Positions 1-6,621 of a stretch of 11,308 nt of DNA are shown here, piece after piece. The notes under the pieces are model-generated. The model was not told the origin of the DNA and made no database searches. It saw only the letters and a program-made list of their open reading frames with translations. The first letter of the stretch is position 1. Every line of letters begins with the position of its first letter. The position numbers and the translations under genes are program-made. Origin of the DNA: Verrucomicrobiia bacterium (GTDB taxonomy: Bacteria > Verrucomicrobiota > Verrucomicrobiia > Opitutales > Opitutaceae); assembly GCA_030424825.1 (NCBI GenBank), contig JAUHWE010000087.1, positions 1-11,308 of the forward strand, read 5' to 3'.

Positions 1-1436
1 AGGGGCTGACTTATGACTTCGCTCCCATCGCCAATGCGCTCAGCGCGTCTTCCGATGGCTCCATAAAAAACGTCGACTTCTCGGATCGCCGCTTGATCGC
101 GATGAAGTATGGGAAGCTTCCCCATATTCAGATCCACGAAGTCGAGATAACCGGCCCCCTTTATGAAAGCTGGCCCCCTCCGCCCCAGAGAGCCCTGCTC
201 GGGAATGCCCCTTTTTCTGCGGATCGCGTAAAAGAGCTCCTCACCCAATTTTCCTCAAGCGCCTACCGACGACCCGTCGAGCCAACGGAAATCGACCGAC
301 TCATGGAATTCTACTCCCGGCGCATCGAAGAGGGAGCAACTGCTTTCGCCGCCTACAAGGACGCCCTCAAGCGGATCCTCTGCTCGCCTTCCTTTCTCTA
401 TCTCCACGAGCCCAGCGATTCGGGGCAATCATTGGACGCTTACGCCTTGGCCTCTCGACTTTCCTACTTCCTATGGTCGTCCATTCCCGACCAAGCAATA
501 CTCCAGCTTGCTGCGAACGGTAGTATTAAAAATTCGGATATACTGAAAAATGAAGTGAAGCGCATGCTGAGCGACCCGAAAGCTCAAGCGTTTTACGACA
601 GCTTTACCGACAGCATTCTCACCTTGAAGGACCTTGGCACACAACCGCCCGACCGAAAAGCTTTCCCCCTCTACTACGCTCGAAACCTAAAAGAGCACAT
701 GCGAGCCGAGACGGCACACTTCACGAGGTATCTATTTGAAAAGAACCTGCCTTTCACACGGCTAATCGACGCAGATTTCACGTTTATCAACGGTCCCCTT
801 GCCGAACTCTACGGCTATCCTGACATCAGTGGAATGCAGTTCAGGAAAATTAGAACTCCCGATATTCGCAGGTCTGGCATTCTCGGTCACGCCTCGATCC
901 TTACGGTTACGGCCAATGGGATCGATACGTCACCCGTCGTTCGTGGCGTTTGGATGCTGGAGAATATCCTCGGCACACCGCCCTCGCCCCCTCCTCCCGA
1001 TGTCGAACCATTCGATCCTGATACGCGGGGGGCGACTTCGATTCGCCATCAGCTCGAAAAGCACCGCGAGAATCCGACCTGCTACGATTGCCATCGAAAG
1101 ATCGACCCCATGGGCTTCGCCTTCGAGTCCTTTGACGCGATTGGACAATGGAGAGACAGCTATGCGAAAAACATTCCCGTAGACGCTTCTGGAAAAATGC
1201 CGGACGGTTCTGAATTTAGCAATATCGTTGAATTCAAAAACGTCCTGCTGCAACGAGAGTCACAAATTGGGAGAGCGCTCACTTCAAAACTCCTTGCCTA
1301 CGCCACCGGGCGACGCATGGAACCAGCAGACCGCCCTGCGATCGACGCCATCGTCGAGGAACTCGATAGTCGAGGCAACGGGCTCTACGATCTCGTCGAG
1401 CTCATCGTGCTGAGCCCGACGTTTCAGAGCATGTGA
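1..1436 (+). CDS. DUF1592-family putative c-type cytochrome protein, C-terminal part (5' truncated)
   Basis: The reading frame (codons from base 3) is open through the left edge, so the start lies outside the window. The TTG at 93 and ATG at 102 are internal: residues encoded upstream (GLTYDFAPIANAL...) join smoothly to the ITGPLYESWPPP segment typical of the family. Domain order fits the large planctomycete/verrucomicrobial proteins. Numbered from the TTG at 93, a DUF1595-like segment spans about residues 45-105 (SAYRRPVEPTEIDRL), DUF1592 about 115-240 (ASRLSYFLWSSIPD), DUF1588 about 260-355 and DUF1585 about 370-447 (GRALTSKLLAYATGRRMEP). DUF1588 carries C330-Y-D-C333-H334, a CxxCH motif that could bind covalent heme c; this implies export, but the N-terminus is not visible. 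Biochemical function is unknown. It converges with the Gfo/Idh/MocA gene. Family assignment is firm; the cytochrome role is inferred. Confidence 0.9.
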   Translation, partial: GLTYDFAPIANALSASSDGSIKNVDFSDRRLIAMKYGKLPHIQIHEVEITGPLYESWPPPPQRALLGNAPFSADRVKELLTQFSSSAYRRPVEPTEIDRLMEFYSRRIEEGATAFAAYKDALKRILCSPSFLYLHEPSDSGQSLDAYALASRLSYFLWSSIPDQAILQLAANGSIKNSDILKNEVKRMLSDPKAQAFYDSFTDSILTLKDLGTQPPDRKAFPLYYARNLKEHMRAETAHFTRYLFEKNLPFTRLIDADFTFINGPLAELYGYPDISGMQFRKIRTPDIRRSGILGHASILTVTANGIDTSPVVRGVWMLENILGTPPSPPPPDVEPFDPDTRGATSIRHQLEKHRENPTCYDCHRKIDPMGFAFESFDAIGQWRDSYAKNIPVDASGKMPDGSEFSNIVEFKNVLLQRESQIGRALTSKLLAYATGRRMEPADRPAIDAIVEELDSRGNGLYDLVELIVLSPTFQSM

Positions 1437-1501
1437 CAACCCTCGGAACGAATTAAGGAAGCTTGCAGCGACCGCATCCACCCAATCAATACCTAACCAA
1501 C

Positions 1502-1548
1502 GCGGCGTGGCGCAAGCGCCAGCCCTACGGTCACTGAACAAACGTAGG
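1502..1548 (+). repeat. REP-like palindromic repeat, copy A
   Basis: This GC-rich unit lies in the 115-base gap between two convergent genes. Its core at 1508-1521 is a hairpin, TGGCGC-AA-GCGCCA. It is followed by CCCTACGGTC, and CCTACG (1524-1529) can pair with CGTAGG (1543-1548). The 31 bases 1502-1532 align with two further copies near 10616-10699, one on each strand. It may end or protect the two convergent transcripts. No neighbouring transposase is visible. Confidence 0.7.
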
Positions 1549-1551
1549 CCC

Positions 1552-2925
1552 TTACCTCAATTTCCAGCCGCCACGAATGGGGCGACTAAGCATCTTGTTG
1601 GCCGCGTCATCGTTGATCACGCGTTCTCGCTTGGGATCCCATTCGAGGGACTCGCGACCGAGCCGGATAGCGATATTGGCCAAGTGACAAATGGAAATAG
1701 AGCGATGGCTTGCTTCGATCGGCGCCGCGGTACGCTTTCGGTTTTCGATTCCGTCTAGGAAATCCCCCACATGATTCGTGCTCTTGTAAACGCGAATTTC
1801 ACTGTCCTGGATTCTTTCCCGACGCAATTCGTAGGGGTTCATTTTGATCTCTCCTCGCTTCACGAAGATGCTCTTGTCGCCTTCTCCCTCAAACAATATG
1901 CCTTGGGGATTCTCGGACGTATCCGTCACGATCATTCTCACTCCACTGGCATAGGTGCATTCGAAGTGGAACTTGGGAGCGGTATTATAAAGAGCACTAC
2001 TATTCGGAAGCTCTGCCTTGATGTTATCGATCTTAATAGGACCACTTTCATCCATATCCATTGCCCATTGGGCGATATCGACATGGTGAGCACCCCAGTC
2101 AGTGATCATGCCACCCGAGTAGTCAAAATTATGACGCCAATTGAGCGGTAAAAGAGCCGGACGATAGTCACGATGCGGAGCGGGCCCTTCCCAAAGGTCA
2201 TAATTCAACCCATCGGGTATCGGTTCCGCTGCTTGGCGATCACTCATCTGGTTCCAGTCTGAATGCCCTCCAGGCAAACCGATTCGGATCGTTTTCAGCT
2301 TACCGATACGCTCGTTGCGAACGAACTCGACGGCTTCCCGGAAGTACGAATCGGAACGCTGCTGGCTGCCCGTCTGCCAAGTGACTTTGTTTCGATTCAC
2401 CGCTTGGACCATTTTGCGACCCTCGTCTACAGTCACCGCCAGAGGCTTCTGTCCGTAGATATGCTTTTTGCGATTCGCGCAGTAAACGGCCAATACCGCG
2501 TGCCAATGATCCGGAGTGGAAATATTGACCGCGTCGACATCCTCGTTGTCTAGCAAGTCACGAAAGTCCTCATAAGCCCGGCAACCGCGATAGTGAGTGC
2601 GTCCTTCAGCCTGGGCATAGTACTCGTTTACAATCTGCATTCCGACAAGACGTCCCCCTTCCTTTTCTCCAGAGTAGCCATAATTTCCCGACTTCCGGTT
2701 AGGATCAGCCATGGCGATAATCTGAACCCGGTCGTCCCTGAGGAATCCGGTGACCGTGCTGTGAGCGATTGTACCGAAACCGAAACAAGCCACATTGATC
2801 CGATTCGACGGCGCAGTGCGACCCCCTAATCCCAAAGCGCTCGCGGGAATGATAGTGGGCACAAAGATACCGGCGGCAGAAGCAGCGAGGAAATTGCGGC
2901 GAGACAGGGTTTTTTTAACTTTCAT
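1552..2925 (-). CDS. Tat-exported Gfo/Idh/MocA family oxidoreductase
   Basis: This is a 457-aa NAD(P)-dependent oxidoreductase of the Gfo/Idh/MocA family, members of which usually act on sugars or polyols. I chose the ATG at 2925 because it places a twin-arginine signal at the very N-terminus (SRRNFLAASAAG, arginines 9-10). The frame stays open to 3018, but that adds 31 residues ahead of the signal; an ATG at 2940 is the other option. The Rossmann motif GFGTIA is at about 49-54 and an acidic residue at the end of strand 2 (MADPN) at about 74. The usual EKP motif reads QKP (about 159-161), a variant seen in exported members. DWGAHHVDIAQW at about 276-287 is the conserved C-terminal-domain segment. 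The protein ends in the typical RPIRGGWKLR. No strong ribosome binding site precedes the start. Substrate is unknown, and there are no sugar-catabolic neighbours in view. Confidence 0.92.
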   Translation of the reverse strand: MKVKKTLSRRNFLAASAAGIFVPTIIPASALGLGGRTAPSNRINVACFGFGTIAHSTVTGFLRDDRVQIIAMADPNRKSGNYGYSGEKEGGRLVGMQIVNEYYAQAEGRTHYRGCRAYEDFRDLLDNEDVDAVNISTPDHWHAVLAVYCANRKKHIYGQKPLAVTVDEGRKMVQAVNRNKVTWQTGSQQRSDSYFREAVEFVRNERIGKLKTIRIGLPGGHSDWNQMSDRQAAEPIPDGLNYDLWEGPAPHRDYRPALLPLNWRHNFDYSGGMITDWGAHHVDIAQWAMDMDESGPIKIDNIKAELPNSSALYNTAPKFHFECTYASGVRMIVTDTSENPQGILFEGEGDKSIFVKRGEIKMNPYELRRERIQDSEIRVYKSTNHVGDFLDGIENRKRTAAPIEASHRSISICHLANIAIRLGRESLEWDPKRERVINDDAANKMLSRPIRGGWKLR

Positions 2926-3160
2926 ATTGGCTGATAACATAGGTTGGAACGAAATCGGTTTTCTACTCTCAAGTCGAAAGTGAAAATCAAGAATCTGGGT
3001 TTGCCAATCCGCAAACACAACCGAGCTCTTATAAATGTGCCCAATTGAAGATGGGATTCAATCGATCCTCATGCAATCGAACTATCTGGTCATTCCTACG
3101 GTTACCGAGATGAAAGTGGGCATTGCGAAAACAGATTCAGCTAAACCCTACCCTAGGCGA

Positions 3161-3178
3161 TTAGGAATGTTCTCCTAA
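3161..3178. promoter_or_regulatory. Perfect 6-bp inverted repeat upstream of the ars promoter
   Basis: TTAGGA (3161-3166) and TCCTAA (3173-3178) form a perfect dyad around a 6-base centre, ending 13 bases before the TTGACA box of the ars promoter. The position suits an upstream operator or activator site. It differs in sequence from the arsR-proximal dyad at 3198-3221, so a second regulator is possible. No function is demonstrated. Confidence 0.35.
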
Positions 3179-3191
3179 AATGAAAATTCCA

Positions 3192-3220
3192 TTGACAGCA
3201 TATGCCCATTTTTGCATATG
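3192..3220 (+). promoter_or_regulatory. Predicted promoter of the ars operon
   Basis: TTGACA at 3192-3197 is a consensus -35 box. A 17-base spacer leads to CATATG at 3215-3220, a weak -10 match. Transcription would then start near 3226-3228, at or next to the ATG at 3227, giving a leaderless or nearly leaderless arsR message. The ATG at 3218 would lie inside the -10 box. The ArsR-type dyad fills the spacer and -10, as expected for a promoter repressed by steric block. Confidence 0.55.
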
Positions 3221-3221
3221 C
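3198..3221. promoter_or_regulatory. Predicted ArsR operator (twin GCATATGC dyad)
   Basis: Two identical copies of GCATATGC (3198-3205 and 3214-3221) are separated by 8 bases, CCATTTTT. Each octamer is itself palindromic, so the pair is both a direct and an inverted repeat, with centres 16 bp apart. From memory, the CATATGC...TTTTT... layout resembles the E. coli/R773 ArsR-protected sequence. It sits directly on the predicted -35/-10 region just before arsR, consistent with autorepression relieved by arsenite or antimonite. Confidence 0.65.
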
Positions 3222-3226
3222 AAATC

Positions 3227-3592
3227 ATGGAAATAATTCAGGTCTACAAATGCTTTTGCGACCTTCAGCGGTTACGCATTCTAAACCTCTTAAAAGAGGG
3301 ACCGTTGTGCGTGTGCCATTTGGTTGAAATACTGGATTCCGAACAGGTCAAAATTTCAAAGCAGCTACGCTACATGAAGGAGCAGGGAATGCTTGAAGAT
3401 GAACGTGTCGCGCAGTGGAAAGTTTACCGCCTTGCCGAAATCGACCACCCCCTGCTGCAGCAAAACCTGAAATGCCTGCAAGACTGTTATGGCGAGGAAA
3501 TCGATTTTGACGAAGACAACAAAAAGCGGGCTGAGATAACCATTCGAATGCAGCAAGAAGATGCCGCCTGCGCCCAAGCCATTAAAATCTAG
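3227..3592 (+). CDS. arsR: ArsR-family metalloid-responsive transcriptional repressor
   Basis: This is a winged-helix ArsR/SmtB regulator of 121 aa from the ATG at 3227. In-frame ATG 3218 and TTG 3212 are alternatives, but both fall inside the predicted -10/operator. The helix-turn-helix is visible in SEQVKISKQLRYMKEQGML, followed by the wing (WKVYRL). The PLCVCHL motif gives Cys28 and Cys30, matching the CVC of the classic ELCVCDLC arsenite site of R773 ArsR; the third cysteine of that site is Val here. An extra CFC pair (Cys9, Cys11) precedes the first helix, and the C-terminal third has three more cysteines (CLQDC and AAC). The inducer site may therefore be built differently from R773. It is the first gene of the ars operon, 9 bases before arsC, and probably represses its own promoter. 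Family and arsenic role are well supported by context. Confidence 0.93.
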   Translation: MEIIQVYKCFCDLQRLRILNLLKEGPLCVCHLVEILDSEQVKISKQLRYMKEQGMLEDERVAQWKVYRLAEIDHPLLQQNLKCLQDCYGEEIDFDEDNKKRAEITIRMQQEDAACAQAIKI

Positions 3593-3601
3593 ATAATCAT
3601 C

Positions 3602-4045
3602 ATGTCCAAAATTAAAGTGCTAATTCTTTGTACTGGAAATTCATGCCGCAGCCATATGGCTGAGGGAATATTGAGAAACGCTGCCGGCGATCTCTTCGAA
3701 GTCTCGAGTGCGGGATCAAATCCAGCCGGCTATGTTCATCCTAATGCCATTGAGGCTTTAGATGAAATCGGGATCGATATTTCTAAACACACATCCAAAC
3801 ACCTCGATCAATTTCTAGACGCTGGTATCGATACCGTAATTACGGTTTGCGATGACGCAAACGAAGCCTGTCCGATTTTTCCAGGAAACGTGAACCGCTA
3901 CCATTGGGGCTTCGAAGACCCACCGAAAGCCACTAGGAAGGGAGAATCCGAAAGGGATGCTTTCCGACGCATACGAGATGAAATCCGAAAAGTTTTCGAG
4001 GCCTACGCAAGTGGCTATCGTCAAGCAGTTGATCAGAACACTTAA
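3602..4045 (+). CDS. arsC: Arsenate reductase, thioredoxin-coupled (low-molecular-weight phosphatase fold)
   Basis: This cytoplasmic enzyme should reduce As(V) to As(III) for efflux. It has 147 aa, against about 131 for the well-studied S. aureus pI258 ArsC. The N-terminal P-loop is C10-TGNSC-R16-S, the CX5R nucleophile loop of the LMW-phosphatase fold. The redox relay cysteines are Cys83 and Cys90 ([10 protein letters not shown]), and Asp106 (GFEDPPKA) is the expected general acid. These match pI258 Cys10, Cys82, Cys89, Arg16 and Asp105. The complete Cys triad argues for a thioredoxin-dependent reductase rather than a plain protein tyrosine phosphatase. It starts 9 bases after arsR, so the two are co-transcribed. 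The C-terminus is a charged helical extension. Confidence 0.95.
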   Translation: MSKIKVLILCTGNSCRSHMAEGILRNAAGDLFEVSSAGSNPAGYVHPNAIEALDEIGIDISKHTSKHLDQFLDAGIDTVITVCDDANEACPIFPGNVNRYHWGFEDPPKATRKGESERDAFRRIRDEIRKVFEAYASGYRQAVDQNT

Positions 4046-4066
4046 ACGTGAGAGGAAAATTAGATT

Positions 4067-4243
4067 ATGAAAACAGAAGAAACAGCCAACGAAACAAAGC
4101 CAGAAACCAAAGATAAGCCCGGCTTCTTTAAGAGAATCGTCGACAAAGTGGACACAGCGATGAAGGCCAAAGCTGAAGAAAAGTCACAACAGAGTAGCTG
4201 CTGCGGCTCAGGGGATGGCGACAAGGGCGGCAAATGCTGTTAA
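4067..4243 (+). CDS. Small cysteine-tailed protein of the ars operon (58 aa), unrecognised
   Basis: An ATG at 4067 is preceded by a GAGAGG-type ribosome binding site at about 4050-4055 and opens a 58-codon frame ending with TAA at 4241-4243. The first ~18 residues are Lys/Glu/Thr-rich and look disordered. Residues ~18-40 ([20 protein letters not shown]) should form a basic amphipathic helix. The tail is Ser/Gly/Asp/Lys-rich with two vicinal pairs, Cys45-Cys46 and Cys57-Cys58, the latter at the very C-terminus. There is no signal peptide or membrane segment. Its last 10 bases overlap the permease start (ATG 4234) in another frame, so translation of the two is probably coupled. Vicinal thiols bind trivalent arsenic and soft metals well, so a metalloid-binding or delivery role beside the permease is plausible. 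That function is inference; I know no characterised family for it. Confidence 0.8.
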   Translation: MKTEETANETKPETKDKPGFFKRIVDKVDTAMKAKAEEKSQQSSCCGSGDGDKGGKCC

Positions 4244-5187
4244 AGTTAGCAGACCTATTAATCTACGAATGGTTGGGTCTCGATCCGGAGACACGCTCTG
4301 GCGGGGCGATCCATTTCTTTGTCTACGACTCGATCAAAATCTTCCTGCTGCTCGCCTCGATGATTTTTGCAATCGGGGTCATCCGCACGTTTCTGGCAGA
4401 GGACAAGCTGAAGCGTTGGATGAGTGCCGGCGGTCTTTGGGGTAACCTTGTCGCCGCCCTCTTTGGAGCCATAACGCCATTTTGCTCCTGCTCTTCGATC
4501 CCCATTTTCATCAGCCTCCTGAAGGCGGGTGTCCCGCTGGGAGTGACCTTCTCTTTTCTCATCACCTCGCCAATTATCAATGAGTATCTGGTGATTCTGA
4601 TGGTCAGTGAATTTGGGTTTCCCGTCACCTTTGCCTACGTAGCAAGCGGGCTAGCAATCGGGACGATTGCTGGAGCGATCTTGGGACGTATGAAATTGGA
4701 TCGCTTGCTAGAGAAAGACATTACGTCTGTGGCAACACCGAGTGAAGGAATGGTCAAACACACCTTTACTTCCCGTATTCGGTTTGGCTATCAAGAAGCC
4801 CTAGATGTAATCCGACAAATCTGGCTTTGGGTGCTAGTCGGAGTCGCCATTGGCGCATTCATACATAATTATGTGCCGCAGGAAAGCATCCATCGTTTGA
4901 TAGAAGCTACAGGAATTTTCTCGGTGCCACTCGCAACCATCTTAGGGGTGCCAATGTATGGCAGTTGCGCTGCGATTGTTCCGGTAGCCGTAGTGCTTTT
5001 TGAAAAGGGCATTCCGCTAGGGACGGCACTCGCTTTTATGATGGCCATGGCGGCGCTGAGCTTGCCCGAAGCCATAATGCTTCGCCGTACGATGCGGCTG
5101 GCGCTTATCGCTCTTTATTTTGGCATCACTTCGCTCGCCATAATTGCAACCGGCTATTTGCTCAACGCCTTGGCCCCACTCCTTTAG
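4234..5187 (+). CDS. arsP: ArsP/DUF318-family permease
   Basis: This inner-membrane permease has 317 aa and about eight hydrophobic segments, with a basic/acidic cytoplasmic loop at about 152-185. The family signature [15 protein letters not shown] is at 79-92 with Cys84 and Cys86, followed by TSPIINEY (111-118). The second half repeats the pattern with [15 protein letters not shown] (238-252, Cys245) and LPEAIM. ArsP homologues export trivalent organoarsenicals such as methylarsenite, and other family members are linked to different metals, so the substrate is uncertain. The ATG at 4234 lies inside the preceding small ORF, giving a 10-base overlap and probable translational coupling. arsC and arsR lie upstream and acr3 downstream, which supports an arsenical role. 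No arsM methylase is in view to supply methylated arsenic. Confidence 0.88.
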   Translation: MLLKLADLLIYEWLGLDPETRSGGAIHFFVYDSIKIFLLLASMIFAIGVIRTFLAEDKLKRWMSAGGLWGNLVAALFGAITPFCSCSSIPIFISLLKAGVPLGVTFSFLITSPIINEYLVILMVSEFGFPVTFAYVASGLAIGTIAGAILGRMKLDRLLEKDITSVATPSEGMVKHTFTSRIRFGYQEALDVIRQIWLWVLVGVAIGAFIHNYVPQESIHRLIEATGIFSVPLATILGVPMYGSCAAIVPVAVVLFEKGIPLGTALAFMMAMAALSLPEAIMLRRTMRLALIALYFGITSLAIIATGYLLNALAPLL

Positions 5188-5388
5188 TCCTATCTCTAAA
5201 AGCGCTAATAGGATATTTCATCAAGGTGTATGCAAAGACTGACTACCACGGAATCCTTTTCTCCTAATGGCCCAAGGGCACGAATGGCACAAGGGAAGCC
5301 CATGCCTTTAGGTGCGTTACCGGAATTCGCGAAGTGAGATCAGGATCCTTACTGATACTTTTCTTTAAAACATTAAATTGAGAGAATT
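5188..5388. other. Intergenic spacer between the permease gene and acr3
   Basis: This 201-base gap breaks the otherwise tight operon. I see no convincing gene or hairpin-plus-T-run terminator. It holds a 10-base near-direct repeat (GGCCCAAGGG 5269-5278, GGCACAAGGG 5286-5295) and a short dyad, ATCAG (5339-5343) with CTGAT (5352-5356). A weak promoter for acr3 is possible: TTACTG at 5349-5354, then ATTAAA at 5372-5377 with 17-base spacing. A good ribosome binding site (GAGAG, about 5380-5384) precedes acr3. Confidence 0.4.
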
Positions 5389-6573
5389 ATGAACAACGAA
5401 GCTTGTCCCGCCAATGAGCGGAGAATGACGAACGTATTTGAACGCTATCTCACCGTCTGGGTCGGTTTATGCATCGTGGGCGGCGTATTGCTGGGAGCGG
5501 TGGCGCCAGGATTCGCCAAAGCGCTCGACGGCATGTCGATTAACGTAAACGGCGCTCCTGTCGTTTCCATTCCGATCGCCATTTGCCTGTTTTTCATGAT
5601 GTATCCTATAATGGTGAAGATCGACTTCACCAAGGTTATCAAGGCCGGTAAAAGCGGCAAGCCCGTGTTGCTAACCCTAATAATCAATTGGGGCATTAAG
5701 CCGTTTACGATGTACGCCATCGGCTTTTTGTTTCTCGGGGTGCTGCTCAGGGGTTTTATCGGAACAGACGCCGTCGATTTGGTAAAGATGCCGTTTGGCC
5801 TTGATCTGCCGGTGGGAGCCGAACGCGGCACGGGAACGGTGGTCTTGCATGAAGGTGTCAAAATGCTTCAAGTTCCGCTATGGCGCAGCTACTTTGCCGG
5901 ATGCATCCTTCTGGGGATCGCTCCCTGTACGGCCATGGTGCTCGTGTGGGGATACCTCTCTCGCGGTAATGATGGACTGACCTTAGTCATGGTGGCCATC
6001 AATTCTCTGACCATGCTGGTGCTTTACGGCGTCCTCGGTGGGTTTCTGCTTGGTGTGGGAAAACTGCCGGTCCCCTGGCAGGCACTACTGTTGTCGGTAG
6101 GCGTTTACGTGGCGCTTCCCCTAGTCGCAGGGTACCTCTCGAGACGTTGGATCATCGGGTGCAAAGGCGAGGTATGGTTTGAGAAAAAGTTTCTCCACAT
6201 TCTGACCCCCATTACCATCAGCGCGCTACTTTTGACCTTGGTTCTGCTCTTCAGCTTTAAAGGAGAGGTCATTCTCGCCAATCCACTAACCATACTTTGG
6301 ATCTCTATCCCGCTATTTCTCCAGACGGTCTTGGTTTTCGCATTGGGCTATGGAGCTGCTATCTTCCTGAAATTTAAATACGAAGATGCCGCTCCAGCCG
6401 CTTTGATCGGCGCCTCCAATCACTTTGAAGTCGCTATCGCCACTTCGGTGATGCTGTTTGGCCTTTCCTCCGGAGCCGCACTGGCAACTGTCGTTGGTGT
6501 GCTAATCGAAGTACCCGTAATGCTGATGCTGGTGGGTATCTGTAAAAAAACTACCGGCTGGTTTCAGGCATAA
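5389..6573 (+). CDS. acr3: ACR3-family arsenite efflux transporter
   Basis: This inner-membrane carrier should export As(III), and possibly Sb(III), using the proton motive force. It has 394 aa and about ten hydrophobic segments. The conserved thiol is Cys180 in [17 protein letters not shown], and the conserved glutamate is Glu347 in [12 protein letters not shown]; both are required in studied ACR3 proteins. A second conserved acidic motif, [12 protein letters not shown], follows. It is longer than compact ACR3 proteins of about 350 aa because of a polar segment at about 123-165, between FLGVLLRGF and LWRSYFAG. I recall related long forms with a segment here, so this is probably a subfamily trait. 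The ATG at 5389 has a well-placed GAGAG site; an in-frame ATG at 5425 is the alternative. It is probably co-regulated with arsR-arsC-arsP, though the 201-base gap allows its own promoter. Confidence 0.95.
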   Translation: MNNEACPANERRMTNVFERYLTVWVGLCIVGGVLLGAVAPGFAKALDGMSINVNGAPVVSIPIAICLFFMMYPIMVKIDFTKVIKAGKSGKPVLLTLIINWGIKPFTMYAIGFLFLGVLLRGFIGTDAVDLVKMPFGLDLPVGAERGTGTVVLHEGVKMLQVPLWRSYFAGCILLGIAPCTAMVLVWGYLSRGNDGLTLVMVAINSLTMLVLYGVLGGFLLGVGKLPVPWQALLLSVGVYVALPLVAGYLSRRWIIGCKGEVWFEKKFLHILTPITISALLLTLVLLFSFKGEVILANPLTILWISIPLFLQTVLVFALGYGAAIFLKFKYEDAAPAALIGASNHFEVAIATSVMLFGLSSGAALATVVGVLIEVPVMLMLVGICKKTTGWFQA

Positions 6574-6621
6574 TAGCCATTGGAATAACAGCGACATAGA
6601 AATTCGCACGCAGAGGAAACC

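Noticed and set aside
93..1436. TTG at 93 or ATG at 102 as the true start of the first gene
   Set aside because: The frame is open to the left edge, and the residues encoded there are in keeping with the family, so the gene is truncated by the window rather than starting here.
1507..1758. Plus-strand open frame of 83 codons opposite the oxidoreductase gene
   Set aside because: It starts within REP-like copy A and continues antisense to the conserved C-terminus of the Gfo/Idh/MocA gene. It has no recognisable domain.
2926..3018. 31-residue N-terminal extension of the oxidoreductase
   Set aside because: It would place the twin-arginine signal about 40 residues in; the ATG at 2925 gives a normal signal position.
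5269..5295. Possible CRISPR-like or tandem repeat before acr3
   Set aside because: There are only two imperfect 10-base copies (GGCCCAAGGG, GGCACAAGGG) 17 bases apart, too few and too short for an array.
5445..5861. Minus-strand open frame of 138 codons inside acr3
   Set aside because: Its position is fully covered by the conserved ACR3 coding sequence. The antisense peptide is Pro/Thr/Lys-rich with no family features.
3181..6573. ars locus as a mobile island
   Set aside because: Its function suggests transfer, and the arsR end looks more AT-rich than its neighbours, but I see no transposase, integrase, tRNA or flanking direct repeats in the window.
6574..6621. Terminator between the convergent acr3 and dioxygenase genes
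   Set aside because: The 48-base gap has no stable GC-rich hairpin or T-run that I can find on either strand.
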